Below are positions 10,274 to 21,408 of a stretch of 31,898 nt of DNA, piece by piece. The notes beneath the pieces were generated by a model. It was not told the origin of the DNA and made no database searches. It worked only from the letters and a program-made list of their open reading frames with translations. Every line of letters begins with the position of its first letter. The stretch's first letter is position 1. Source of the DNA: Schoenoplectus triqueter (lineage: Eukaryota > Streptophyta > Magnoliopsida > Poales > Cyperaceae); the NCBI GenBank assembly GCA_964058805.1, contig CAXKVV010000900.1, forward strand, positions 1 to 31,898, in the 5' to 3' direction. A program made the position numbers and the translations under genes.

Positions 10274-10661
10274 TTATGAATTTTCTTAATTATTTTTTTA
10301 AGTTCGAAATAGTGAATGAATTATAATCAAAGGGTAAGAGTATGACACAATTTAACAACAATAGTTCCATTATACAAATTTTACATAAAATTTATCTTAA
10401 TTCCGATACCATATGGGAAGAATATTTTATACCAATACAAACAAAATGAAATTATTTCATTTCGATGAATGCACTCCATGGAGGCTTTTAACATAGCGCT
10501 CACTGTGGAATTAGTTCTACTTGAATTTGACATGCCACCATCATAATTCGTATGATTCAACCAAATCATGATTTAGAAGTTGAAATGTCACCAACATATC
10601 AGTACTACTGAACTACAGACTTCATAGTTCTTACTTCTTATCATTGAAATCAAACAACAAG
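10274..10661. other. 3' flank of the PLT gene, no gene seen
   Basis: AT-rich sequence downstream of the stop codon of the minus-strand transporter gene. It probably includes its 3' untranslated region. A 62-codon frame at 10381-10569 has no recognisable content. Confidence 0.5.
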
Positions 10662-13600
10662 TCACTTTCCACCTCCAGTAGCATGGAGCTCTGCCTTCAT
10701 GTCCATGTCTTCATTATTCTCCAGTCTGTTTCCTGCAATTGCTGGTGCAACCTCAACGTTTTTCTCTGCTATATTCTCATCGGCAACTTTTCCAAATAGC
10801 GCTTCCATGTCCTCCAAACTCCTTCCCCTTGTCTCCGGTAGAAAAAAGAAGATAAATAAGGCACCGAGCGTTGCAATACCAGCATATAGATAAAAACTTC
10901 CAGCCATTGTGATTGCCTTGTACAGAGATATGAAAGTCATTGTGATTACCCCGCTCATGATCCTATTCACGGCGGTTCCCAAGCTCGCTCCTTGAGCTCT
11001 GAGCCTCAGAGGGAATATCTCTGAGCTGTAAACCCATGCAAGAGGCCCGTAACCAGATGCAAAAGAGGCTGTAAAAGATAGCAATGATGTAATGCTAACC
11101 GCCCCAACCCATGTGAGCTTCTTGTCTGGGTAATGGTCAATAACCATCAGGCTGGACCCAAGTATCAGAAGTGAGATGATCATTCCAGCTGAACTGGCCA
11201 GTAAGAGGGGCCGGCGTCCAACCCGATCAACGAAGAATACAGATACGAGAACAAATGCCGTTTTGCAGAAACCTACAGCCACAGTTACGCCTAGTGAATT
11301 GGAACTGGATTTGATGCCTGCTTTCGCAAACACTCTGGGACTGTACAGTACTACTGAATCAATGCCTGAGGCTTGTTGGAAAAACTGTAAGCCAATAGCT
11401 GCAATGAGAATTCGCCGAACTGATGGTGTTGGTCGCAATAATAGCTCTTTCCAGACTCCTCCGCCTTTGTTATGTGTTAACATTGTAGCTGATTTATCAT
11501 CGGTACAGTCATCTGGTATTCCTAGAGTGTGCTTAATGTCAACTAGCCGCTGTTCTGCCTCTTCAGTTGAATCTGACGTTTTAAGCAGCACACGGTGGGC
11601 CTCGTCAAGTCGGCCTTGCATGACAAGCCAGCGTGGTGATTCTGGCATGGCGAGCACACCTGCAGCCAGAAAAATAGGTGGTATAGCACCGGCAAGAAGC
11701 ATCAATCTCCAATTTAGGTTGATAGGAAGCTTGGAAAATGCAAAATTAGCAACATAACCAAGAAGTATGCCGGAATTTATGAAAACTTCTGGGAAGGAGG
11801 TAAGGCAGCCACGGACAGAAGCTGGTGACACCTCAGCCGTATAAACTGGAGCGATCATTAGGGCATAGCCAACACCTATTCCAGCCACGAATCGGCCGAG
11901 CATGAGAATGGCATAATTCGGGGCAAGGCCCATTAAAAGAGCACCAGCAAAAAAGATGGCGGCTGCAAGGACCATGGTATAGCGCCTCCCGATCCAGTCA
12001 GATGTCCTACCGGCTGCCAGTGATCCAATCAGTGAGTAAAGGTTGATGATTCCAGCTAGAATCTCGATCTGAGTATCGGTAATATGGAGGTTCTTCTGAA
12101 TGTATATTTGAGCTCCACTCATCACAGCAATATCTGGAAAAAGAAAAGATCATGAATATTAGTTTGTTAGAGCAGAGACGTTGCTACTTATACAATGTTA
12201 AATTTTGAAGGTCTTAACGAGAAAGATAATATGAAAAAGGCACGTACATGTTATGAACACAAATTGATCTTCGCTGTATTCGTTTTAATCTAGGATTTTT
12301 GAACTTTGAATTTGATAATTACTTAATAGTTCCTAAAACTTTAATTTGCGCTTCACAAGTTTTCGTACAGGAAATGACATTATTACTTTAGATTTAGATC
12401 TTCCTTGTTTTATTTGGAGTCGAATTATATAATCCACTTTTTGAGCAAAAGAAATATTTGAAGAAGATACAACGATGTAAGATCTTGTTTTTTCACGACA
12501 CATTTGTTCTATTCTGATTTAACAATATGCAATTTAATACATGAATATAGATAACTATTTGAATTATACAGACTCCTGTTCCTCTCCGTTTATATTGATA
12601 TGAAAAAAGATCATGAACGATTAAATTCTTAGAAAGTCAAATAAACTAGACATCAGCATTTCTTGGTTATTTTCATTTTTTCCAAAATTTATGGTATTAG
12701 AAAATTTATAGCTACGAGCAAAAGGCAGTATTCCTGCAAATTAGCAATTGGGGAATCTATGCAAATTTGTTTGCAAGAAATTTCTACGGTGAAATAAGAG
12801 TAGTAGTTTGTTTTATTTCTTTCCACACCATTGGGTTGCGTCTATTGACCAACAACTAGCTTTATACCCGCGCGTTGTAGCATACTCTTTTATTTAAACA
12901 TTAAAACATTATAAGATAAAAAAAATCACATGTATCTAATATTAAATTATAAATTTACCAAATTATAGAGAAAACCTATAATAAAGACTATATTTAATCT
13001 TGAATGAGATTTTTGCACAATATGATTTAATGATTCATGATTTTTTTTGGCAAGAAAAATAAATTGTTCTAACATATACTATCACCATTAATTTCTTATC
13101 AAATATGCACAAGCTTGCTAAATAAAAAATAATAATATTATGAAAATAATAGTATATAAGGGAAAGAAATGGAAAGAAAGAGGGGATCAATGGACGCGAT
13201 CACATACGTTCGATCAATCAAAAGTAAATATTATCCGTCTAATTGAGGGATAAAATAAGTATAATAAAAAATTACCATGATAAAAAATGGACCCTTCAAT
13301 TCTTAGATGTTTTATATAACGGTATTGATATATTGGGTATAATTCAGAGGCGATCATCAGACTTAAGTCGAAACAAATATTAAATTGGGAACGTCGCTAC
13401 TAAACTAAATTGTTTAACTAACATTCAGTAAACTCGTGTTAGCATAATAAATTAATCAAACTTGTATTGATTTGTCACAATCCCATCACTTTCTAAGAAT
13501 CTGGTTGAACTACATACTCGATTACGCCTACTCTTATAAGCCGCTTAAGTGGGCAACATGATTTATAAACCTACAACTAAGACAGAAAAAGAAAATGGGT

Positions 13601-13736
13601 TTTGATAAAACTAACCATAGCCTAATAGGACTGAAGTCATGGAGGCAAGAAGAGCGCAAGCAATGGCATATCTGTTCCTCCGAGGCTTCTTCGACATTGT
13701 TGCCTCAGTTTGAGAATTTGTTTTCTCAATGTTCAT
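10662..13736 (-). CDS. PLT5-type polyol/monosaccharide H+ symporter, two exons
   Basis: Major-facilitator sugar transporter of the plant polyol/monosaccharide transporter (PLT) group. It imports polyols and monosaccharides with protons, probably at the plasma membrane. Exon 1 is 13736-13616 and exon 2 is 12133-10662; the GT-AG intron splits the Asp codon of the GYD motif, the usual PLT position. The product has 530 residues (AtPLT5 about 539). Family motifs: GYD(IA)VMSGA at 39-48, GRTSDWIGRR at 82-91, PESPRWL at 204-210, the QQASGIDSVVLYS helix at 293-305, RVGRR at 344-348 and PETRGRSLE at 473-481. Twelve membrane helices are expected. The N-terminus has a basic KKPRRNRY just before helix 1; the C-terminal 50 residues are polar. 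A possible TATA-like TATACA lies about 80 bp upstream of the ATG. The FPEVFINSGILLGY stretch places it with the PLT5 subgroup. No lesions were seen. Confidence 0.96.
12840..13330. mobile_element. Probable transposon relic inside the PLT intron
   Basis: Within the 1482-bp intron (12134-13615), the sequence from TTTATACCCGCGCGTTGTAGC (about 12861) to about TTTATATAACGGTATTG (13310) differs from the rest and opens with a phrase common at the ends of plant non-autonomous elements. No reliable inverted repeats or target duplications were found. Confidence 0.3.
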
Positions 13737-14270
13737 CTTGGTTGTTAATTTGTGGAGGTGAGGTGGGGGGAAATGAGAGGAGATCGGTAGGTTGGTTCCT
13801 TACCAAGTGTGAGAGGTGTATACACTCTTAAGCTAAGTTGCTTTTAAAGCTGAATCACAAACATGTCATATAATGATTGATGAACCGTATGTCCTTTCTA
13901 TGATTTGTCCAATTGATGAGAGTGACTACAGCGGAAATTTGGGAGAGTTATTGAAAAATAGTACAAACAGTCTAAGCACATGTAGAATTTGTGTCTTGGT
14001 GTGTGGAAATTAGGTTTCTACAAGATGACGAAACTCCTAAAATAAACTTGCTAGAGTTTGAATAAAAGTAATGACTTAGATCAACTCTGTAAACTGGGGA
14101 AAAATTGAGATAGTATTAAACTATTTTAGAAACAATTAACAGCTCCTAAGTAAAACGTTTTTTTTAAAAAAAATGAAAGCTCCTTGTTGTATTGTAAGTC
14201 TCGGTTACGTCAATGGAATTGAAATAATTTCTGAATTGTGCCAAAAACGTTGTAACGATTTCAGTTTAAT
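13737..14270. other. 5' flank of the PLT gene (promoter region)
   Basis: No gene. This region contains the likely 5' leader and promoter of the minus-strand PLT gene. The 78-codon frame at 13595-13831 is merely antisense to its first exon. Confidence 0.5.
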
Positions 14271-14465
14271 GGGTTAGACGGGTCGGGCACGGGTTATGAC
14301 GGGTTGGACGGGTCGGGCAGGGGTTTTTTTAAATTTTTTTTGGTCCGCGTACGTGTTAGACCCGCCGGTTCTAACGGGTCACGGGTCTGACGGATTTGAA
14401 CACGGGTCAGGTCGGGACAGGTCGCGGCCACGAGTTGGGACTGACCCGGACGGGTTTTTTTAAAA
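14270..14465. repeat. GGGTCGGG-type repeat patch
   Basis: Dense short repeats such as GACGGGTCGGGCACGGGTT and GGTCACGGGTCTGACGG make a GC-rich island in AT-rich DNA. The composition resembles the core of the hAT-type element at 6836-7121, but the TAGAGGTGGCA ends are not present. It is probably a remnant of a related GGGTC-rich element. Confidence 0.5.
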
Positions 14466-14511
14466 CTCACAAGAGTTTTCCTAACAACAAGCGCACCAAA
14501 CACCACGCACT

Positions 14512-14795
14512 CAGAGCATCCGCATCCCATTATTAAATTGATTGTCAAATCTCATTTGACAATTGTTATTTGAATTTCAGGGATGCAGAGACTAGTCAAA
14601 ATTAGACAATTGTCTAAATTTGACAATTCATTTGATAAGTCACGTCAGCGAAGAAGCAAAAACTTAATTACGAAGGTGTCATTTTGACAATTTCGTTCTA
14701 TTCAGGGATGTCACTCTTAAAATAAATTGTTAATTGATGACATGGCATAAAAATTTAATTTTGACAGTCGACACCAATGCGGATGTTAAGGGTTG
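14512..14795. mobile_element. MITE with GAGCATCCGCA ends, copy 1
   Basis: The left end AGAGCATCCGCATCCC is matched by the inverted right end TGCGGATGTTAAG. The interior is non-coding and shares long stretches (TTGTCAAAT-TCATTTGACAATTG, TCACGTCAGCGAAGAAG, ATGTCACTCTTAAAA) with 18541-18878. No clean target duplication was found. Compared with the other copy, about 100 bp just inside the left end is missing, so this is an internally deleted but end-complete copy. Confidence 0.7.
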
Positions 14796-15640
14796 GTTTC
14801 GGACACGACACTTTGGCATGTGAGTGCAGCACAATTTACCAGCAGGAAATCATGTGAGCTCATATATGTTGTGCAAATGTGATGCGTCCGTATAAGATAG
14901 GGTGTCTATGAAATCATTTTAACCGTTTATTTTCGTATCATATTTGATAATACGAATATCAAATATAAGTAAGAATTTTTTTCATTAAATGAATGTGAAT
15001 AAGAAATTTTTTCGTAAAATTATTAAATAAGAGTACGGATAAAACATATTTTATATCCATTACTCTATAGGTAATATATATATATAATTATATATTTAGC
15101 TATATAGATATAATTATCATTACCATTAATAATTATTATTGTTGTTATTAAATTGATCAATATCACATATAATATAATATAATTAATAATTTATCATAAG
15201 ATTGATTTATACACAATTTTAATGTATGCTCTTCTAAAAATAATGTAATTGATAATTATAATTATTGTATTCTATTATGTACATAATATGTTTAAATTAA
15301 TATATACCTATGTGTTTGTTATATTTTTGGTAAAATTAATTTAACTTTAAATTATTGGATAATTACTATTATACGTTTGTTACCCTTTAACATTAAGCAA
15401 AAAGTAGCATATGACAAATAGGTTGTTCTGTTGCTAGGTTAGGGGTCGGATTCTCAATAAAGTCACAGTTAGGGGCAATAATATTGGGTGAAATTTGTTG
15501 ATGTAAACAATTGATATATGATATTTTTGTTTTGTAAAATAATTACATAGAAATTTAATATTTTTTTGAAGCTTTATAAAATGCAGATATTGATATTAAG
15601 CAGAAAAACTCAAGTATAAAGAGTCCAAAATATAGTTTGG
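14796..15640. other. AT-rich intergenic DNA
   Basis: No gene. The stretch from about 14990 to 15370 is very AT-rich with short TA/TAAT repeats. Nothing else was recognised. Confidence 0.5.
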
Positions 15641-15643
15641 TTA

Positions 15644-16446
15644 TGTTAGATTTATAATAATCAAAGATAACCAAAAGGATCTTGAGATTAAAACGGTCAG
15701 ATTGAAGTAATTAAGCCCTAACCGTTATAACATGACTCGTAATAATTATAACGGATTAAATCAGGTATGTACAAGTTTTGCCCAAATTGCTCCAGGGTCG
15801 AAATTTACCTTAACTGTTGCAATAGATATCTTATCCATTGTAATGGATGTCTTCGAGAAGAATTTTTATTTGTTAACCGTTATAACGAATCCCAATATCC
15901 GTTATAAGGGATTAAATCGTTTATGTACAAATTTGATCAAAAAAACTCTAGAATAATTCTCTCAGACATTCGTTGTAATGGATAAGTGCTCTAGAGTTCC
16001 CTGATCTAACCGTTGTAATGGATATGCCCAATTTGTTATCGGTTTTGGTCTATCTCTATATATACGTCTTCCTTTCTTCTCAAACCTGACGCTTTTCGTC
16101 TTGTAAAACCTAGTCGTCAAGTTCTCTGAGATTATATACTTAATTCTCTTTTGTTCTGAATTCAAGATTACTTTGCAAAACTATTTGAGAGTTTGTGAGA
16201 AAATAGATCTTGATTATTCTCTAATAAGATTTTGTTCTTCACATCTCGTTTATTTATTTTGGCTAATTGTTGTCTGTTACTTGGTGTAAGAGACTGAAAG
16301 TTCGCAATTGTAAAATATATGCTTGTATTAGTGACTCGACGCAAATTGATTGTTGTGATTATGGGTTCTAAAGATGTAGACTCTTCATAACCGAATTCCG
16401 TTAAATTTTGTGTTCTTTTTTTTCTCTCTTACTTTATTTATTTTCA
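15644..16446 (+). mobile_element. Probable solo or remnant LTR with repeated CCGTTATAAC motifs
   Basis: The organisation is that of a plant LTR. An upstream section carries several CCGTTATAAC/CCGTTGTAATGG motifs (15718-16024). A TATA box (TCTATATATAC, about 16054) then leads into a T-rich transcribed-type stretch that ends CCGAATTCCGTTAAATTTTG followed by pyrimidine-rich DNA and TTTTCA. Limits are approximate: a TGTTAGA start at 15644 and a TTTTCA end near 16446 are plausible, but no 5-bp target duplication was confirmed and no internal retrotransposon sequence follows. The short frames at 15732-15956 and 15962-16165 are not genes. Confidence 0.45.
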
Positions 16447-16449
16447 ATG

Positions 16450-18085
16450 ATAAATTTGATAGTCTAGGGAAAATAAAATTATATTAAAGGTTCTCACTTA
16501 TTTTTTTCTGTCTCTCTATTTCACCGCTCTGTAAAATTCTTTTTTATTTGATTAATATAAATTAATAGTAGGCTCTTCGCCTACTAATTTAAAAAATATA
16601 TATTAAAGATAAAAGTAAGATATAGATAAAATCAAATTTAACAGATAAAGGTAAGGTGTAAGTAAGATTTTTTTTAATGAATATGATAATGAAAATATGT
16701 TCATCTGATCTGTATGTATTCATTGACGTTCCAAGTAATAAATTTTAAAATTTTAGGCCCAAATAATATATTTGTATCTCTGTATTCTTCTATATTCACT
16801 AAATATTTGAAATTTGTTTGTTTTCATGGTGTTAAAATTTGATCTGAGAATAAATGAATCAGGTATAAGTCAAAAAAAAATTTTACCCATCATGGATTGA
16901 CCCAACCTATTTAATTATTTTTGTAGATTTTATTTTGTGATGTAACACTAGTTAAGATTAATTTAAAAGCTAATTAATATTTTATTATTTTATTCGTGTC
17001 GGATTGGATTAAAAAAAATTGAATCCGATTTTGAATATATCATTTCAAGTCAGATTAAAAATAATAAAATAAAATGAACCAAACTGATCCGATCAACCCA
17101 ACCTAGTTGTATAAAAACCCATCTAACTATCATGACCACAATACTTGTCTTAGGGGATATTGTGGGATCTGACGACTCACTCTGAGATAAATGATATGTG
17201 TAAATGGATGTAAGATTCTTGTGTGATTGAACAGTATTGGAGGCTTATGGTTAAAAATAAAGGGGATGGCTTCATCAATCACTTTCGCAGTAGAAGTGGC
17301 TCCTTTTAATATACATGGTCGGAGTTGTTACCAAGTTTTCAGAAATTGAATGGGCAGCTGAGTTCAGCTGTAGAATATTCGGAGAAAAAAAATAAATAAG
17401 CATAATAAGAAACTTAAATTTTTTATTTTAACATTATATTTCCTCAATGTACGAAGATCCAATACCACTCGAATGGTAAGTTCAATATACAAATTATTAA
17501 CTAGATTTTATTAAAAATAACACATTTCTAGGGTTAGGTGTTAAAAATTACGATATACAAACTTTATACACTTCGTATATGAGAAAAAAAATATATCATA
17601 ACTAAAAATTCTAAATTAAAATTTTTAAGTAGCAGTAAGTAGTTTAGACATTATCGTAATTAACCACAAATCGACATAAAGCAAGACATCATGGACTTCA
17701 ATTACACAAATATTAATTTAACAATGTCTATTTGTTAATATTAATATAAATTTGTGTTTTCTTAATTATAACAATTACACTAAACATTTATTAATGTTAA
17801 TAGAGATGATTGTATATAATGATTAGTTTTATTAATTTTTCACTTTATGATGATACTATGTATTAAATTATCTATCCCTATTAGTTTTTTTTGTCAATAT
17901 TCAGTAAAATGTTTACAATATTCATCTATTATTTTCTTAGACGTCGACACGGTTTTGTGCAAGGTCACATATATAATTGAAGCTTGAAAAGAAGAAATAC
18001 TTTTGTAACTATGTCATTAGTCTGGTAAAAAAACCGAGCAAATAGAGAAGAACAAAAAATCAGTTCTACTTCTACCCCTAACTGG
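16450..18085. other. Intergenic, no gene recognised
   Basis: AT-rich spacer. Around 16990-17110, GTCGGATTGGATT and CTGATCCGATCAACCCAACC phrases suggest a strongly diverged GGGTCGG-type element. Nothing else could be supported. Confidence 0.45.
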
Positions 18086-18087
18086 CT

Positions 18088-18212
18088 GAAATATAGTCTC
18101 CAATAGCCAATAAAGCCAATAGCCAGTAGCAAATATTGGATCAAAACATTTTCTTTTGGCTTTTGGTATTATTGGATATTGCCTATTGGAGACTGCATAT
18201 TACAAAAGCAGT
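18088..18212. repeat. Inverted repeat (hairpin), MITE-like
   Basis: The arms of about 35 bp contain AATATAGTCTCCAATAGCC on the left and, on the right, its near reverse complement (TATTGCCTATTGGAGACTGCATATT region). They enclose a loop of about 40-50 bases. The transcript would fold into a stem. No target duplication was found; it could be a small MITE or a hairpin RNA precursor. Confidence 0.5.
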
Positions 18213-18427
18213 ATAAATCGTAGTGTGAAAATATTATTTTTTTGTATAATTATATTTTGCTATTTTGATTATATGGAGAAAAGAAACAACTCACAAAGTC
18301 TATTCTTCTTCACTGGCCACATTCCGAAAAAATCCGTCCAATTTATGTAATATTTTTATCAGCGTGTCTGAACAGACCTCCAATAAAGCAAATCGAAAAG
18401 GAATCCCATAATTCTTAATTAAATTAA

Positions 18428-18550
18428 TGGACGCTCTGTTGCTGGAGAAGTTTGCTAAGAACACTGTTTCTCACCGAACTTGGAAGTGTCGCAAAAAGGA
18501 TCCAGATCTCTAGATTGGACGAAGAACAAAATAGGCTCGAGAGCATTATT
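18428..18550 (+). pseudogene. Short coding-like remnant, unidentified
   Basis: An ATG at 18428 opens MDALLLEKFAKNTVSH and a stop soon follows. A shift of one base just after that segment opens ELGSVAKRIQISRLDEEQ, another protein-like stretch. The two pieces abut, as expected for a frameshifted gene fragment. The sequence runs straight into the MITE at 18541. I recognise no family. Confidence 0.25.
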
Positions 18551-18878
18551 TTTTATAGGGGAAGTTGTCATTCAAAACTTTGAAATTTTAATTTTTCTAT
18601 AATGTAACTCTAAAATAGATTATTTAGTTATTTTTTTGTCTATTACTGTCAAATTAATTGTCAAATTTTATTTGATAATTGTCATTTGAATCTCAGAGAT
18701 ATATAGACTAGATAAAATTAGATAATTATTTAAAATTGACTGTCATTTAATAAATCACGTCAGCAGAGAAGTAGAAAATTAATTACGACAGTATTATTTT
18801 GATAATTTCATTCTATTAAAAAATGTCACTCTTAAAAAATTATCAATTTTATAACATGAAATTTTACTTTTGACCAGT
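18541..18878. mobile_element. MITE of the GAGCATCCGCA family, copy 2 (right end lost)
   Basis: Homologous to 14512-14795 across TTGTCAAATTTTATTTGATAATTG, TCACGTCAGCAGAGAAG and AAATGTCACTCTTAAA. The left end AGAGCAT is kept, and about 100 bp of interior missing from copy 1 is present here. The right terminal TGCGGATG is absent: similarity stops near TTTTGACCAGTGAC, so this copy is truncated and more diverged. Confidence 0.65.
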
Positions 18879-18879
18879 G

Positions 18880-19196
18880 ACAGATCCCGAATTTCATCCA
18901 GGGTTAGACATTGGGTCACTAGACGGTCTGAACGGAGAAAAAAAAAACTAAGAGAGGGGCAGAGACCAGCGAGACGGGCGGAGTGCGGAGATCAGCAAGA
19001 CTAGACAAGCAAGTAGGCGACTGATGAGCGACAGGCACGAGCAAATTCGCAATTCCTGAATCGCCAGGTTAGACTTCGTCGTATCTATCAGCTGGGCTCA
19101 TAGCCTCATACACCTTAGACAGTGGAATATCTCCGACCTAGGCATCTAGCTAGGCTCTAAAACTCATAGAATATAAATTATCTTGCAAATTTACGA
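18880..19196. other. Intergenic, no gene recognised
   Basis: Moderately GC-rich spacer (GAGACGGGCGGAGTGCGGAG region) between the truncated MITE and the coding-like frame that starts at 19197. No feature was supported. Confidence 0.4.
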
Positions 19197-19800
19197 ATGT
19201 GGCCGAAGAATAAAATTCTTTGGTCATTTCCACAGGCTAATGACTTGTATAATGGAATGGAATAGCAAGAGGATCATTCTAATGTACAGTGTACAATTAC
19301 AAAAGTTGTCTCAAATTTCCATCCACAAAAAAAGTGGGAAAAGTAGGAAGAAAAAAAAATCATCGAAGAAAAAGGTGAAGCGCGTAACTTTGAGCATGAT
19401 GATTATGGACAATCTGAAAGCAGAGATCACTGTCATGAAGCTTAAAATCCTCCTCTGATTTAACAGAAAGATATAGATGGGTACTTGAGCTTTGGAATTT
19501 CAACAAAAGATCCTCAGCCTGATGCTGACACCCGCACTTCAATTTCAGGTATTCATGCACCTCTGACAAGTCTGTTTCCAATCGGTACTGGTTAAATTCC
19601 TGTTCGGTACTGAATGCCTTCATGCATGAAACCACCCCATAAAGGCGAAGGCGAAGGCGAAGGCGAAGACGAAAGGAATGAGACGAGGCAAAGAAATGAA
19701 AGTGGAGATAGGGCAAAGAGGTCCAGAGGTGCTCCCAACACTTGGAGAGCATGCAGGTACAATTGGAATCACTGCTACATCTGGTGAAAATAAAAGTGAA
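19197..19800 (+). pseudogene. Nonsense-riddled coding-like frame, family unknown
   Basis: A single plus-strand frame starting at an ATG (19197) reads as protein-like sequence over 600 bp without frameshifts but is broken by about seven stop codons. Readable pieces include MWPKNKILWSFPQANDLYNG, then QEDHSNVQCTITKVVSNF, GEARNFEHDDYGQSESRD, DIDGYLSFGISTKDPQPDAD and RNESGDRAKRSRGAPNTW. A (GGCGAA)n microsatellite at 19640-19668 encodes a Gly-Glu run in the same frame. Acidic, basic and Ser-rich segments suggest a nuclear or RNA-associated protein, but no domain was identified. A 170-codon antisense frame (19360-19872) overlaps and is rejected as a shadow. Confidence 0.35.
19640..19668. repeat. (GGCGAA)n hexanucleotide microsatellite
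   Basis: Four to five consecutive GGCGAA units with an interrupted last unit. Six is a multiple of three, so it adds Gly-Glu on the plus strand and Arg-Leu on the minus strand. This explains much of the open minus-strand frame here. Confidence 0.85.
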
Positions 19801-19872
19801 GAGAGAGAGAGGGGAGAGATTGGGAAGAAATTGGAGAGGTGGGTGTTTGTTTAATGGAGAAAGGTACAACAA

Positions 19873-21300
19873 TTTGATCTGTCACTAAACGAGGGAGAGA
19901 CAGAGTAAAGGTTGAAGGGTGTATTGGAGAATATAAAATTACATCTAAAATATATAGTATATCTTTTAGTATTTTTTATGTTATTATAATAATTATATAG
20001 ATATAACAATTAACCAAATAAATATATCTTTAGAGTGGTATTAAATAAAAAAAAGATGATATTTTATTAATTTTAAAGTTTTAAGGTGATATGACATTAA
20101 TTTTCTCTTCTATATGTTACATCAAAAGAAAGGAAATGTTGGTTCCTGGGATGGGAGAGGAGGCGACCTTTTGTTTCTAAACTAATTATTTGCGCTAATC
20201 AAAGCCGTAAAAAAAATACTGACCAAACGATCTTACTTAAAAGATGATGTGGCTGCATATAAACACAGCGTTTTCTTCCGCTTTTCTTTAAAGAAAAAAA
20301 GATTACTTAATTCAAAAATAAATTATTTTTTCATCTACAAAAATTGAATTATATAATTGAAAAAGAGTTGAGTTATGATGCTATGCATAGTATGAATCGC
20401 TTCCGTGATATATTGGTTCTTCATTTTTAAAATCAAAAATATTTGTCCGAACCACTTAAAATCATTTTTATATAAATATCTAGTTTTTACTATTTTTTAG
20501 ATAACTAAAAATATTATATTGCGCAAGTGGACTATAAAATTAATTTATAGTTAATTAGAAAATTCCAATATGTTACTAATTAATCCAGAATAATCATGAT
20601 TTTATAGATTATTAACTTTAAGCAAAAACAATTATAATGTCTTCTAGTAATCTTACTTTTATTGAGTTATATATGATTTTAACTATTGAATATTTTCCAA
20701 TTAAATTATTTTCGATTATTATTTATTGAATAAAACATTTTTACCAGAACTTCTGTTGCTCAAAACATATTCATTAAGAAAATAAATAAAGCAATTCAAA
20801 AATATGAAACATAAAGTAGAAATAAAAATATTTGTGAGTTAGCATATTAATATCTAAATAAGTTACCTGCGCAATATTTTTTATTGTTGAAAAATATTTC
20901 ATTTTTTAGACTAGATAAAGACTAATTTTTAGATGGCCACAATATACATAGCAAGTGTATCTTGGTCATTTTTTTCATTCAAAATTAACAGTTACGATCG
21001 AAATTAATATGTGGGGAGCCAATTGTCTTGAATTAAGTTGTTTAGTGGGGGAGGGATAATTGGGGGCACTTTGTCACGAATGAAAATTTAAGGGGTTGAT
21101 ACATTACCCCAATATTTTTCTCTGGTTAGAAAAAAAACTAAGTAGGTGCTTTGCCCACTTAAAAAAAATTAAGAATCGATTTAGTGATTACAGAACAACG
21201 GAATTTAATTTTGCTCTGAATTAGGATAGTAATTACAAAGAATCTGGAACTAAAAGTTGAGCCCCAATAATTTCACAACAAGGCCTGAAAACCTAATTCC
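19873..21300. other. Intergenic, AT-rich; promoter flank of pBRP
   Basis: No gene. The last part (21240-21408) is the probable promoter/leader of pBRP; it includes AAAGCCCAAAT at 21311, a TGGGCT-type site II element on the minus strand. No clear TATA box was found. Confidence 0.45.
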
Positions 21301-21408
21301 AAGCAGCATCAAAGCCCAAATACATCCGGTATGACCGTATGAGAGAGCAAATGATGAATCAACTCAAAGTCACAGTTCACAGCTCCCAGCTCCAACCAAC
21401 CCGACCTG

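Noticed and set aside
11176..11757. 193-codon plus-strand open frame
   Set aside because: Antisense to the PLT coding exon, with no domain; it stays open only because of the codon use of the real gene.
19360..19872. 170-codon minus-strand open frame
   Set aside because: Its middle is an Arg-Leu run from the GGCGAA microsatellite; the rest has no family resemblance, and the plus frame reads as the more protein-like strand.
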